Source of the DNA: DATARH01 sp036268075
GTDB taxonomy: Bacteria; Pseudomonadota; Alphaproteobacteria; ATCC43930; CGMCC-115725
Direction of reading: 5' to 3'
Assembly: GCA_036268075.1 (NCBI GenBank)
Contig: DATAUV010000060.1
Coordinates: 26,780 to 90,779, forward strand
DNA length: 64,000 bases
Below, piece after piece: positions 42,639-54,083 of this stretch (the stretch's first letter is position 1; every line of letters starts with the position of its first letter). Made by a program: the position numbers and the translations under genes. The notes under the pieces are model-generated. The model did no database searches. It worked only from the letters and a program-made list of their open reading frames with translations, and was not told where the DNA came from.

Positions 42639-43982
42639 ATGTTCGAAAAAATCCTGATCGCCAATCGCGGTGAGATCGCGCTGCGCATCCATCGGGCGTG
42701 CCGCGAGATGGGGATCAAGACGGTCGCGGTGCATTCGACCGCCGATTCCACGGCGATGAACGTGCGGCTCGCCGACGAAAGCGTGTGCATCGGCCCGCCC
42801 CCGGCGCGGGCGAGCTATCTGAACGTCGCCTCGATCCTGTCGGCGGCGGCGATCACCGGGGCCGACGCGATCCATCCGGGGCTCGGGTTCCTGTCCGAGA
42901 ACGCCGAGTTCGCGCGGCTGGTCGAGGAGCACGGCTTTACCTGGATCGGCCCGTCGCCGGAGCACATCGCGCTGATGGGCGACAAGGTGCGGGCGAAGGA
43001 AGAGGCGCGGCGGCTCGGCATCCCGACCGTGCCGGGCTCGCCCGAGGCGGTCGCCACGCTCGACGCTGCGATCGAGGCGGCGCGGCTCGTCGGCTATCCG
43101 GTGCTGCTCAAGGCCGCGGCGGGCGGCGGCGGGCGCGGGATGAAGTTGGCGCATAATGAGGCTCAGCTCGCCGAGGCGCTGCCGCTGGCGCAGGCCGAGG
43201 CGAAGGCGGCGTTTTCCGACGATACGGTCTACCTCGAACGCTATCTGGAGCGGCCGCGGCATATCGAGGTGCAACTCATCGGCGACGGCGACGGCGGGGT
43301 CATCCATCTCGGCGAGCGCGACTGCTCGCTTCAGCGCTCGCACCAGAAATTACTGGAGGAAACCCCGTCCCCCGCCCTCACCCCGGCGTCGCGCCAGCGG
43401 CTGCAGACGATCGCGGTCAACGCACTGAAAAAGCTCGGCTACAAAAGCACCGGCACGATGGAATTCCTGTACCAGGACGGCGAGTTCTACTTCATCGAGA
43501 TGAACACGCGGCTTCAGGTCGAGCACCCGATCAGCGAAATGATCAGCGGCGTCGACATCGTCCGCGAGCAGATTCGCATCGCCGCCGGCGAGCCGCTCAA
43601 CATCGCGCAAAGCGACATCCGCCTGTCGGGACACGCGATCGAGTGCCGCATCAACGCCGAAAGCCCCGACGATTTTCGCCCGTCGCCTGGGCGCATCAGC
43701 GAGTACCACGCACCGGGAGGGCTCGGCATCCGGGTCGACAGCGCGGTCTATCAGGGCTATTCGGTGCCGCCCTACTACGACAGCCTGATCGCCAAGCTGG
43801 TGATCTATGGCGCGAACCGCGAGGAGTGCCTGATGCGGCTGTCGCGGGCGCTCGGCGAGTACGTGATCGGCGGGATCGAGACCACCCTGCCCCTGCACCA
43901 GCGCCTCGTCGACGACCCCGGCTTCCGCCGTGGCGACTACCACATCCACTGGCTCGACGAATTCCTCGCCCGGCCCCGGTGA
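42639..43982 (+). CDS. accC: Biotin carboxylase subunit of acetyl-CoA carboxylase
   Basis: 447-aa ATP-grasp enzyme that carboxylates biotin on AccB. Motifs: MFEKILIANRGEIALRI at the N terminus, AAAGGGGRGMK (glycine-rich loop), ERPRHIEVQLIGD, and EMNTRLQVEHP. It starts in the base after the accB stop, so the two are stoichiometrically coupled. Confidence 0.96.
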   Translation: MFEKILIANRGEIALRIHRACREMGIKTVAVHSTADSTAMNVRLADESVCIGPPPARASYLNVASILSAAAITGADAIHPGLGFLSENAEFARLVEEHGFTWIGPSPEHIALMGDKVRAKEEARRLGIPTVPGSPEAVATLDAAIEAARLVGYPVLLKAAAGGGGRGMKLAHNEAQLAEALPLAQAEAKAAFSDDTVYLERYLERPRHIEVQLIGDGDGGVIHLGERDCSLQRSHQKLLEETPSPALTPASRQRLQTIAVNALKKLGYKSTGTMEFLYQDGEFYFIEMNTRLQVEHPISEMISGVDIVREQIRIAAGEPLNIAQSDIRLSGHAIECRINAESPDDFRPSPGRISEYHAPGGLGIRVDSAVYQGYSVPPYYDSLIAKLVIYGANREECLMRLSRALGEYVIGGIETTLPLHQRLVDDPGFRRGDYHIHWLDEFLARPR

Positions 43983-43992
43983 GGCCGACGCA

Positions 43993-44667
43993 ATGCCGCG
44001 GCTGACCCCCGAAATCCTGCTCGACGCCTATGCCGCGGGCATCTTCCCGATGGCCGATTCAGCCGAAGACCCGGAGCTGTTCTGGGTCGAGCCGCGCCGG
44101 CGCGGGATCATCCCGCTCGACGGGCTGCACGTGCCCCGCCGGCTCGCCCGCGTGGTGCGCCAGGGCCGCTTTGAAATCCGGTGCGACACCGCCTTTCTCG
44201 ACACGATGAAGGGCTGCGCCGAGGCCAGCGAGAAACGGCCGAACACCTGGATCAACGATGAAATCCTGCGCCTCTACACGGCGCTCTTCCGGCGGGGGCA
44301 GGCGCATAGCGTCGAGTGCTGGCGGGGCGAGGCGCTGGTCGGCGGGCTTTACGGCGTCTCGCTCGGCGGCGCGTTTTTCGGCGAGAGCATGTTCAGCCGC
44401 GTCACCGACGCGAGCAAGGTCGCGCTCGTCAACCTCGTGGCGATCCTGCGCGCCGGCGGGTACCGGCTGCTCGACGTGCAGTTCCTGACCCCGCATCTGG
44501 CGCGGTTCGGCACGATCGAGATCAGCCGCGCCGATTACCGCCGCCGGCTCGCCGACGCGCTGGGCTATCGCGGGGTCTTCGCCGCCGGCGCGGCCGGTGC
44601 GGGCGCTGGGGACGGCGGCGCGGGCGGCGCCGGCGGGGGTTCGCAATCGAGCACGTTGACGTCGTAG
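43993..44667 (+). CDS. aat: Leucyl/phenylalanyl-tRNA-protein transferase
   Basis: Adds Leu or Phe to the N terminus of substrate proteins to mark them for ClpS/ClpAP. 224 aa from ATG 43993. Conserved blocks: LLDAYAAGIFPMAD, FWVEPRRRGIIPLDGLH, WINDEILRLYTALFR, HSVECW and GGAFFGESMFSR. The normal protein ends near YRRRLADALGYRG; a Gly/Ala/Ser-rich tail of about 35 residues follows and overlaps the opposite DUF2155 gene by 103 bases. Confidence 0.93.
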   Translation: MPRLTPEILLDAYAAGIFPMADSAEDPELFWVEPRRRGIIPLDGLHVPRRLARVVRQGRFEIRCDTAFLDTMKGCAEASEKRPNTWINDEILRLYTALFRRGQAHSVECWRGEALVGGLYGVSLGGAFFGESMFSRVTDASKVALVNLVAILRAGGYRLLDVQFLTPHLARFGTIEISRADYRRRLADALGYRGVFAAGAAGAGAGDGGAGGAGGGSQSSTLTS

Positions 44668-45155
44668 ATCGGGTTTTCGAGCCCCGACAATGCCGGGCTC
44701 GACGCGAACATCCACCCGCTGAACACTTTTTTCGGCGGCTCGCCCGAGCGCATCTCGGTGATTTCGAGGAACGCGGCGTTTTCCGGCCGCTGGTCCGGCG
44801 GGTTCTTTTCGCAATCGCGCACGACGACCGACAAATCGCCAAACCGCACCGGCGTCCCGACCGGCGCCTCGAACTGCGACACGCGCGCCGACGTCTTGTC
44901 GAGGCCCTGAAGCAGGGCGACGGGTTCGGGGATCGTGTCGGCGGCGGCTCCGGTTGCCATAACGAGAGCGAATATCGTGATGCAGAGGCTCAGTGCGTCC
45001 TTCGAGACGGCCCTCCGGGCCTCCTCAGGATGAGGATCGGTTTGGGCGGCAGCTAAGAGCTTGGTGGCATCACCGGCATTCCTCATCCTGAGGAGCCCGT
45101 GCAACGGGCGTCTCGAAGGACGCACCGGCAGAAATCCAACCCCGAAGAGCCTCAT
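44565..45155 (-). CDS. DUF2155 family protein with repeat-altered N terminus
   Basis: Conserved alphaproteobacterial envelope protein of unknown function. The DUF2155 domain is clear: PVALLQGLDKTSARVSQFEAP, FGDLSVVVRDCEKNPPDQ, AFLEITEM and VFSGWMFASSPALSGLENP, then a Pro/Ala-rich tail. The start at ATG 45155 overlaps the stop of the previous gene (ATGA). Between the first ten residues (MRLFGVGFLP) and the hydrophobic signal segment SLCITIFALVMATG lie about 45 residues encoded by a palindromic dispersed repeat. Without them the two ends would join to a normal signal peptide. The protein may be poorly exported. Confidence 0.82.
   Translation of the reverse strand: MRLFGVGFLPVRPSRRPLHGLLRMRNAGDATKLLAAAQTDPHPEEARRAVSKDALSLCITIFALVMATGAAADTIPEPVALLQGLDKTSARVSQFEAPVGTPVRFGDLSVVVRDCEKNPPDQRPENAAFLEITEMRSGEPPKKVFSGWMFASSPALSGLENPIYDVNVLDCEPPPAPPAPPSPAPAPAAPAAKTPR
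44993..45125. repeat. Palindromic dispersed repeat inside a coding region
   Basis: 133-bp element: left arm 44993-45036 (gtgcgtccttcgagacg ... ctcctcaggatgagga) and right arm 45080-45125 (tcctcatcctgaggagcccg ... cgtctcgaaggacgcac), almost fully complementary, with a 43-base centre. The CTTCGAGACG/CTCCTCAGGATGAGG pattern is widespread in alphaproteobacterial genomes. Here it lies within the N-terminal coding part of the DUF2155 gene. Confidence 0.88.
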
Positions 45156-45376
45156 TTCCTGTACGGGTTGACGAGCCCGGAGATCAGGCTGCCCAGCACC
45201 TCGCGCACCTGCCGCTCGTCGCAGCCCATCAGCACCGCGTCTTCGAGCGCGTCCTGGGCGAGGTCGCGCAGCTCGGCGAGGTTTTCGTTGAGCACCTTGA
45301 TCTTTTCGACGCAGGAAACCAGCTCGCCTTCCGGCGTCTTCCAGGTCGGGAAATCGGTCGTCGAGGATTGGGTCAT
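45152..45376 (-). CDS. Small conserved-type hypothetical protein
   Basis: 74-aa soluble helical protein of unknown function. It has a probable long amphipathic helix (VEKIKVLNENLAELRDLAQDALEDA) and two cysteines. It lies between mlaD and the DUF2155 gene on the same strand, with 2 bp before it and an ATGA overlap after it, so it is part of that operon and surely translated. Confidence 0.72.
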   Translation of the reverse strand: MTQSSTTDFPTWKTPEGELVSCVEKIKVLNENLAELRDLAQDALEDAVLMGCDERQVREVLGSLISGLVNPYRK

Positions 45377-45378
45377 CG

Positions 45379-45936
45379 CTATTTAGGTGGGGTCGGATTG
45401 GAAGGAACCGGGCCAGGCGCGGGCAATTCCCCCGCCCCCGATCCCGAGCCCGAGCCCGAAGGCGGCGCGCCGCCGCCGTCGGCCGACTTCTTGCTGCCGG
45501 ACGGCGAGAAGATGGTTTGGCCGATCAGGTTTTCGAGGCTGACCGAGGCCTGGGTGTATTTGATCGCCCCGCCCGCCGCGATCATCTTGTCCGAGCCGCC
45601 CGGCACCAGCGACACGTACTTGTCGCCGAGGAGCCCGGCCGAAACGATTTCCGCCACCGTGTCGTCGGGCAGCTTGACGTTGTGGCTGATGTTCATCCGC
45701 ACGGTCGCGAGATACGTCTTGGGGTCGAGCGTCTCGGACTGGACCGAGCCCACCTTGATGCCGCTGATGCGCACGTCGCCACCCTCGCGAATCCCGTCGA
45801 TGCGCTGGAAATTGGCGGTGAGCGAGTAGCCGTCGACCGATTTCAACTGGCTCGTGTTGTAGGCGAACGACAGGAAGACGGCGGCGACGATCAGCACGAC
45901 CGCCCCCATCACCGCCTCGATCATGTTTCCTTTCAT
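45379..45936 (-). CDS. mlaD: MlaD-like outer membrane lipid asymmetry protein
   Basis: MCE-domain protein, 185 aa, periplasmic lipid-binding part of the Mla ABC system. It has an N-terminal membrane anchor (VMGAVVLIVAAVFLSFAY) and one MCE domain (GGDVRISGIKVGSVQSETL, VAEIVSAGLLGDKYVSLVPG). The C-terminal tail is rich in Ser, Gly and Pro. MlaE and MlaF are not in the window. Synteny with aat, DUF2155 and NDUFA12 is conserved in alphaproteobacteria. Confidence 0.92.
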   Translation of the reverse strand: MKGNMIEAVMGAVVLIVAAVFLSFAYNTSQLKSVDGYSLTANFQRIDGIREGGDVRISGIKVGSVQSETLDPKTYLATVRMNISHNVKLPDDTVAEIVSAGLLGDKYVSLVPGGSDKMIAAGGAIKYTQASVSLENLIGQTIFSPSGSKKSADGGGAPPSGSGSGSGAGELPAPGPVPSNPTPPK

Positions 45937-45956
45937 TTGCCGCCGCCTTCAGCGCG

Positions 45957-46331
45957 TCAGCCGGGAGTCCACGGTTCGTAATCGCCGGTCGCGCGGGCGC
46001 GATGCCCGCCGCGCAGGATCGATCCCGCCGGACGATACGCCCGCGACGTGCCGGTCATGTTGGGCTGGTGGTCCTTTTCCCAGGCATAGCGCGTGCGTGG
46101 GCCGGGGATCTCGTCGGTCGTATGGTGGATCCAGGCATGCCATTCCGCGGGCACCTTCGATCCCTCGGGCACGCCCCGATAGATCACCCAGCGCCGCTCG
46201 CGACTGAATCGCCCGCCGCCCCGCCGCAACCCGCCGCCGCCTTTCAAGCGGTAGTATCTGTTGCCGTGAGCATCGCTGCCGACCAGCTCGCCGCGCAGCA
46301 ACGTCAGCAATCGCGTTCCAAGTGTGGTCAT
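45957..46331 (-). CDS. NDUFA12-family NADH:ubiquinone oxidoreductase subunit
   Basis: Accessory subunit of complex I (NDUFA12/B17.2 family), 124 aa from ATG 46331. Key stretches: TRLLTLLRGELVGSDAHGNRYY, RRWVIYRGVPEGSKVPAEWHAWIHH and PRTRYAWEKDHQPNMTGT. This gene is separate from the main nuo operon in alphaproteobacteria and commonly precedes mlaD. Divergent from nrdJ. Confidence 0.92.
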   Translation of the reverse strand: MTTLGTRLLTLLRGELVGSDAHGNRYYRLKGGGGLRRGGGRFSRERRWVIYRGVPEGSKVPAEWHAWIHHTTDEIPGPRTRYAWEKDHQPNMTGTSRAYRPAGSILRGGHRARATGDYEPWTPG

Positions 46332-46541
46332 CGGCCTATTCCGTTGGCGCGCCTCTATATGCACGCTCGACCCTGCGGGGTAAAGGGGCGCGGCCGGGGA
46401 GCCGGAATATACGATCGCGTGTGCGATTCCCGAACCGGCAACGTTTTGGCCGCGAATTGCGCGACTCCCTGCGAGGTTTGGGGCCTTATGCCTGGCTCGA
46501 CTGTCAAGCGCAATTTGATTTTGACAACATTGCGGCGACAG

Positions 46542-46588
46542 GCACAACATATACCCCTGAGTGACGGCCAGCACGCTACATCTAGGGC
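46542..46588 (+). promoter_or_regulatory. Putative tandem NrdR boxes before nrdJ
   Basis: Two 16-bp sites, gcacaacatatacccc (46542-46557) and acgctacatctagggc (46573-46588), match the NrdR box consensus (acaCwAtATaTwgtgt) at about 10 and 11 of 16 positions. Their starts are 31 bases apart, the spacing of three helical turns usual for paired NrdR boxes. A TTGACA at 46521-46526 could be the -35 element. Each box alone is a weak match; the spacing is the better argument. Confidence 0.45.
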
Positions 46589-46625
46589 TCGACCCGAAGG
46601 GGCGTGTGGTATGGGGGGAACCGCT

Positions 46626-50300
<3,675 letters not shown>

Positions 50301-50325
50301 GGCCGAGAGTCAAGGAGAGACCAGC

Positions 50326-50511
50326 ATGCCGCTAGATGTCGTCGCGTCGCCGGCCGCTCCGGTCGACGAGGAGCCCAAATTCTTCGAGCCGCTATTGCCC
50401 GAGGCCCGGGCCGAGGATTGGCAAGGCAACCTCCGCCTCGCCTTCGAGCCGGAGACGACGCTATGGCGCCGCCGCATCCCAAAGCCCCGATTGGTTTTCC
50501 CGCGGGCTTGA
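50326..50511 (+). CDS. Small hypothetical protein
   Basis: 61-aa protein with a good AAGGAGA ribosome site (50312-50318) before ATG 50326. It starts 25 bp after nrdJ and is probably co-transcribed. The central part (EEPKFFEPLLPEARAEDWQGN) is acidic and the C terminus basic (WRRRIPKPRLVFPRA). No domain recognised. Confidence 0.6.
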   Translation: MPLDVVASPAAPVDEEPKFFEPLLPEARAEDWQGNLRLAFEPETTLWRRRIPKPRLVFPRA

Positions 50512-50574
50512 GAACCCGGGTTGAGGACTTCCTGACGCCCGGGTAGATATTGATACCCATTCAGGCGGAACGGT

Positions 50575-50796
50575 ATGTCGATACAACTTCGCGTGCGCGT
50601 CGCGGATGAGTTGGCGGAACGGCTGCGGCGAGCCGTTCCGGCTCATCAGCGGAGCAAGTTCATAGAGAAGCTGCTCGAACAGGCGCTGCCCCGGGAGCAG
50701 GTTGTCGACGATGACGCACTCTATCTCGCCGCGCTCGCGGTCGAGCAGGATGAGGCGCTGGCCTCGGAGATGGCGGAGTGGATGCTCTTGAAATAA
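50575..50796 (+). CDS. Putative ribbon-helix-helix antitoxin-like protein
   Basis: 73-aa protein. The N-terminal half MSIQLRVRVADELAERLRR followed by RSKFIEKLLEQAL has the strand-helix-helix pattern of CopG/MazE-type DNA-binding antitoxins; the acidic C-terminal half would bind a toxin. No toxin gene follows: the next gene is on the opposite strand. Orphan or regulator. Confidence 0.6.
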   Translation: MSIQLRVRVADELAERLRRAVPAHQRSKFIEKLLEQALPREQVVDDDALYLAALAVEQDEALASEMAEWMLLK

Positions 50797-50828
50797 CGCT
50801 GCGTCGCGTGATCGAGCTCTGATCGGCG

Positions 50829-51824
50829 TCAGCCCTGCGGCGTCAGCACGACGTTGTCCATCGCGCAGGCGCCGTCGAAGGCGGCGCGGCGGTTTGAGAC
50901 GCGGATGGTCAACGGGTGGTTGGCGGACTCGTCGAGAGTCAGCGGAAAATTGACCTCGAGACCGCCTTCGCGCTCGGGGCGCACCGTGGCCTCGCCGAGC
51001 AGGTGGTCGGAGTGCAATTCGACCTGAAATTCATGCTCGGTCGCCTCGCGTGAAAACAGCAGGCGAACGGTCATCAGCCAGGTGCCGGCCGCCACCATGA
51101 TGGCGGGTCCCTGCAACAGACAGCGCGCGCGGCCGGTGATGTCGATGATCCAGCTCGCCCGCTCGTCCGGACGGTCGCCGAGGAAGAACAGCTCGCGCGC
51201 CCAGTTGATCGGCGTCAGGCTGCCTGTGTCGAAATAATTGATGTACGAGGCCAGCGCGCCTTCGGCCCAGCCGCGGGAGTTGGGGTCGAGGGCGTGCCAG
51301 CGCGTCGCGGCTTCGGGCGCACCGGCCGCGACACCCTCCTCCGCCAGCACCGCGACGATATTGCCCACCGTCTCGTCATCGATCCCGAGCTCGAAATGCT
51401 CGGCGATCCTGCGGGCGGCGGCGGCGGGATCGGCGGCGGCTTCCGCCGAGCGGACGACGAGGCTACCGGGGCTTCGATCGTAGCCGGCGATTGCGGCGCA
51501 GCTTGTCGCGACCGCCGGCGTCGCCGCGGCGATGTCGGGAGATTCGGCGTCGCCGAGGTCGATAAGCGCGAGCCGGGGATCATCGAGGGCGACGAGGTAG
51601 CGCCGCTCGGCCTCGGTCAACGCCGCGCGCAGGCGGCCGCCCGGAAATCGGCTCCTCACCACGGCATGCGCGGTCCCCGCGTAGATCGCGGTCGCGGCAA
51701 GTTCGGGAAGCGTGTCGGCCGACAGCATCGCGGCCGGACCATGCGCGCGCTCGACCAGCCGCAGGGCGACCGCGTCGCACCAGGCGGAGAAATGACCCGG
51801 CAACCCGATGACGAAATACAGCAT
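50829..51824 (-). CDS. Unknown protein, sulfotransferase-like N terminus, beta-sandwich C terminus (paralogue 1)
   Basis: 331-aa protein from ATG 51824. The first part, YFVIGLPGHFSAWCDAVALRLVE, sits where sulfotransferases have their nucleotide loop, and VVRSAEAAADPAAAARRIAEH recalls their RYEDL..DP..A..RI segment, but the key loop residues (R-S/T-G-T/S) are missing. Residues from about 210 have the pattern LLQGPAIMVAAGTWLMTV ... LEVNFPL ... DNVVL, like the repeat unit of the WcbI protein at 13.2 kb. It is a diverged paralogue of the gene at 51927, which faces the other way. Function unknown. Confidence 0.72.
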   Translation of the reverse strand: MLYFVIGLPGHFSAWCDAVALRLVERAHGPAAMLSADTLPELAATAIYAGTAHAVVRSRFPGGRLRAALTEAERRYLVALDDPRLALIDLGDAESPDIAAATPAVATSCAAIAGYDRSPGSLVVRSAEAAADPAAAARRIAEHFELGIDDETVGNIVAVLAEEGVAAGAPEAATRWHALDPNSRGWAEGALASYINYFDTGSLTPINWARELFFLGDRPDERASWIIDITGRARCLLQGPAIMVAAGTWLMTVRLLFSREATEHEFQVELHSDHLLGEATVRPEREGGLEVNFPLTLDESANHPLTIRVSNRRAAFDGACAMDNVVLTPQG

Positions 51825-51926
51825 CCCGTGGCGGCTCGTTGGAGGCTGCGCGGTTCTAAAGCAATTTCCGCTTGCGCGGAACGGGTTCCGCCCCGAGTGT
51901 GCCCCCGCCATGCGGTGTGCCGCGCA

Positions 51927-52958
51927 ATGATTGTGTTTTCGGTCGGGCCATTAGGCCCCCTCGCCGCGTGGTGCGACGCCGCGATCGCTCGTATCGTCGA
52001 GACCGGGATCGGACCCGTCGCCGTGATGGGGGCCGACACACCGGACGATGTCGCCGCCAGTTTGATCCGGTCGACGGCGCCGCATCTCGTCATCGCCTCG
52101 CGCCATCCTTCCGAGCAATTGCGCCGGATGCTCGCCGAGGCGGGCGGATCGGTGATCGTAGCGCTCGATCTTCCGGTCCGGGCGCTGCACGAGCTCGTTG
52201 TCGGGTATGGCAACGATCCCCTCAATGCGGTTCGGGTCGTCGCCGACAGCTATGCCGCGGCGCTGGTCTGCGCGGGGTTTCCCACTGCCGCGGTCATTGC
52301 CGCGGATCACCCGAGAACCGATCCGGGCACGGTGGCCGACATCATCGCAGGGTGCTGCGGGCTGCCGGGCCAGGGGGGCCAGGCCGGCCTTCCGCCGCTG
52401 TCGGACAATGCCGCCCTGGTCGATGCGTGGTGGGCGGCACTCGATCCCGCCGACCGTGCGGTCGCCGAGGGAGCGCTCGGCGCCTATGCGGGATGGTTGC
52501 GCGGCGAAGGTCTCGGCCAGATCGTCTGGGACCGGCGGCTGTTCTGCCGGGCGAGCGACCCCGCGAGCCACGCCGGCGTGGCGATCGACATCGGAGACAC
52601 GCCGGCCCCACTCGTTCTCGGACCGTGGATCGGGCTGCCCCCGGGGAATTGGGCGGCGTCGGTAACCATCGCCGTGTCGAAGGAGACCGATGGCACGGCG
52701 TTCGACATCACGATGTACGGCGGGGCGGAATCGGTGCTGCTGGCCCGCGCGAGCATCGTGCCGGACGGCCGCAGGTTCGGCTCGGCGACATTGCTGTTTA
52801 CGGTCGCGCCCGCGAGCGGGCAGACGATCTCGTTCGTGATCTCCAACACGGTGCCGGCGCCGGGCGGGCGGCTCGCGATGGGCAATGTGGTGCTGACGCC
52901 GAGCCCGGCCGAGGGCTCGGGGGTGCCAGCCGAGCTGACCACGGCGCTCAGCTTGTAG
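51927..52958 (+). CDS. Unknown protein, sulfotransferase-like N terminus, beta-sandwich C terminus (paralogue 2)
   Basis: 343-aa protein from ATG 51927. Alignment by eye to paralogue 1 runs along the whole length: FSVGPLGPLAAWCDAAIARIVE, MGADTPDDVAASLIRS, LDPADRAVAEGALGAYAGW and MGNVVLTPSP correspond to FVIGLPGHFSAWCDAVALRLVE, LSADTLPELAATAIYA, LDPNSRGWAEGALASYINY and MDNVVLTPQG. The C-terminal part LVLGPWIGLPPGNWAASV ... LLFTVAP matches the repeat unit of the WcbI protein. It is followed 54 bp later by rfbB, so it may belong to the same glycan pathway. Confidence 0.72.
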   Translation: MIVFSVGPLGPLAAWCDAAIARIVETGIGPVAVMGADTPDDVAASLIRSTAPHLVIASRHPSEQLRRMLAEAGGSVIVALDLPVRALHELVVGYGNDPLNAVRVVADSYAAALVCAGFPTAAVIAADHPRTDPGTVADIIAGCCGLPGQGGQAGLPPLSDNAALVDAWWAALDPADRAVAEGALGAYAGWLRGEGLGQIVWDRRLFCRASDPASHAGVAIDIGDTPAPLVLGPWIGLPPGNWAASVTIAVSKETDGTAFDITMYGGAESVLLARASIVPDGRRFGSATLLFTVAPASGQTISFVISNTVPAPGGRLAMGNVVLTPSPAEGSGVPAELTTALSL

Positions 52959-53012
52959 CGGCGGGCTTCGGCCCCCATAATTTGTCCGGCTGCGGACCAA
53001 AGGGATCGTCGC

Positions 53013-54083
53013 ATGAAGGTTCTGGTGACGGGTGGGGCGGGGTTTATCGGTTCCGCGGTATGCCGGCTGTTTGCGGGTGAGCTCGGCGCGACGGTCTTGA
53101 ATGTCGACAAGCTGACTTATGCCGCCAATCTCATGTCGTTACGAGCGATCGAGGGACATTCGGGATATCGGTTTCACCAGGCCGATGTCTGCGACGGCGC
53201 AGCGATGACGGAGCTGATGGCCTCGTTCGCGCCGGATGCGGTGTTGCACCTCGCAGCCGAATCGCATGTCGACCGATCGATCGACGGGCCGGGCGAGTTC
53301 ATCCGTACCAATGTCGAGGGCACTTATGCGCTGCTCCAGGCGGCGATCGGCTACTGGCGCGGGCTGCCGGCAGCCGAGGCGGCGCGGTTCCGCTTTCACC
53401 ACGTCTCGACCGACGAGGTGTTCGGCTCGCTCGGGCCGGCCGGGCGGTTCAGCGAGGAGAGCCGCTATCAGCCCAATTCCCCTTATGCGGCGTCAAAGGC
53501 CGCATCCGACCATCTGGTGCGCGCCTGGCACGAGACCTATGGGCTGCCGATCGTCTTGAGCAACTGCTCGAACAATTACGGCCCGTACCATTTTCCGGAA
53601 AAGCTCATCCCGCTCGCGATCCTCAAGGCGCTGCACGGCGAGGAGATCCCGGTCTACGGCAAGGGCGACAATGTGCGCGACTGGCTGTATGTCGATGACC
53701 ACGCCCGCGCGCTTCACGCGGTGCTGACCGGCGGCAAGCCCGGCGAGAGCTACAATATCGGCGGCGACGGCGAGCGCACCAATCTCGAGATCGTCACGGC
53801 GATCTGCGCATTGCTCGACGAGTTGACGCCGGGGCGAGCGCATGGCGGGCTGGTCACCTTTGTCGCCGACCGCCCGGGTCACGACCGCCGCTACGCGATC
53901 GATGCGGCCAAGATCGGGCGCGAGCTCGGCTGGGCGCCGCGCGAGAGCGTCGAGAGCGGGTTGCTCAAGACGGTCGAGTGGTATCTCGACAATCGCTGGT
54001 GGTGGGAGCCGATCTGGGCCGAGCGCTATCGCGGCCAGCGGCTCGGCACGCTCGCGCCGGCGGGTGCGGAGGCGGCGCGATGA
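53013..54083 (+). CDS. rfbB: dTDP-glucose 4,6-dehydratase
   Basis: Converts dTDP-glucose to dTDP-4-keto-6-deoxyglucose for rhamnose and other 6-deoxysugars. 356 aa. NAD-binding GGAGFIGS at residues 7-14, then AAESHVDRSIDGPGEFIRTN, the catalytic YxxxK (YAASK) and NCSNNYGPYHFPEKLIP. The stop overlaps the rfbA start (ATGA). Confidence 0.95.
   Translation: MKVLVTGGAGFIGSAVCRLFAGELGATVLNVDKLTYAANLMSLRAIEGHSGYRFHQADVCDGAAMTELMASFAPDAVLHLAAESHVDRSIDGPGEFIRTNVEGTYALLQAAIGYWRGLPAAEAARFRFHHVSTDEVFGSLGPAGRFSEESRYQPNSPYAASKAASDHLVRAWHETYGLPIVLSNCSNNYGPYHFPEKLIPLAILKALHGEEIPVYGKGDNVRDWLYVDDHARALHAVLTGGKPGESYNIGGDGERTNLEIVTAICALLDELTPGRAHGGLVTFVADRPGHDRRYAIDAAKIGRELGWAPRESVESGLLKTVEWYLDNRWWWEPIWAERYRGQRLGTLAPAGAEAAR

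Noticed and set aside
46332..46625. Cobalamin riboswitch before the B12-dependent reductase
   Set aside because: No B12-box-like conserved core or matching hairpins could be found; the region is better explained by promoter and NrdR-like sites.
46002..46625. N-terminal extension of nrdJ by about 208 codons
   Set aside because: It covers the opposite NDUFA12 gene and the promoter region; class II reductases begin near MRIARRFT.
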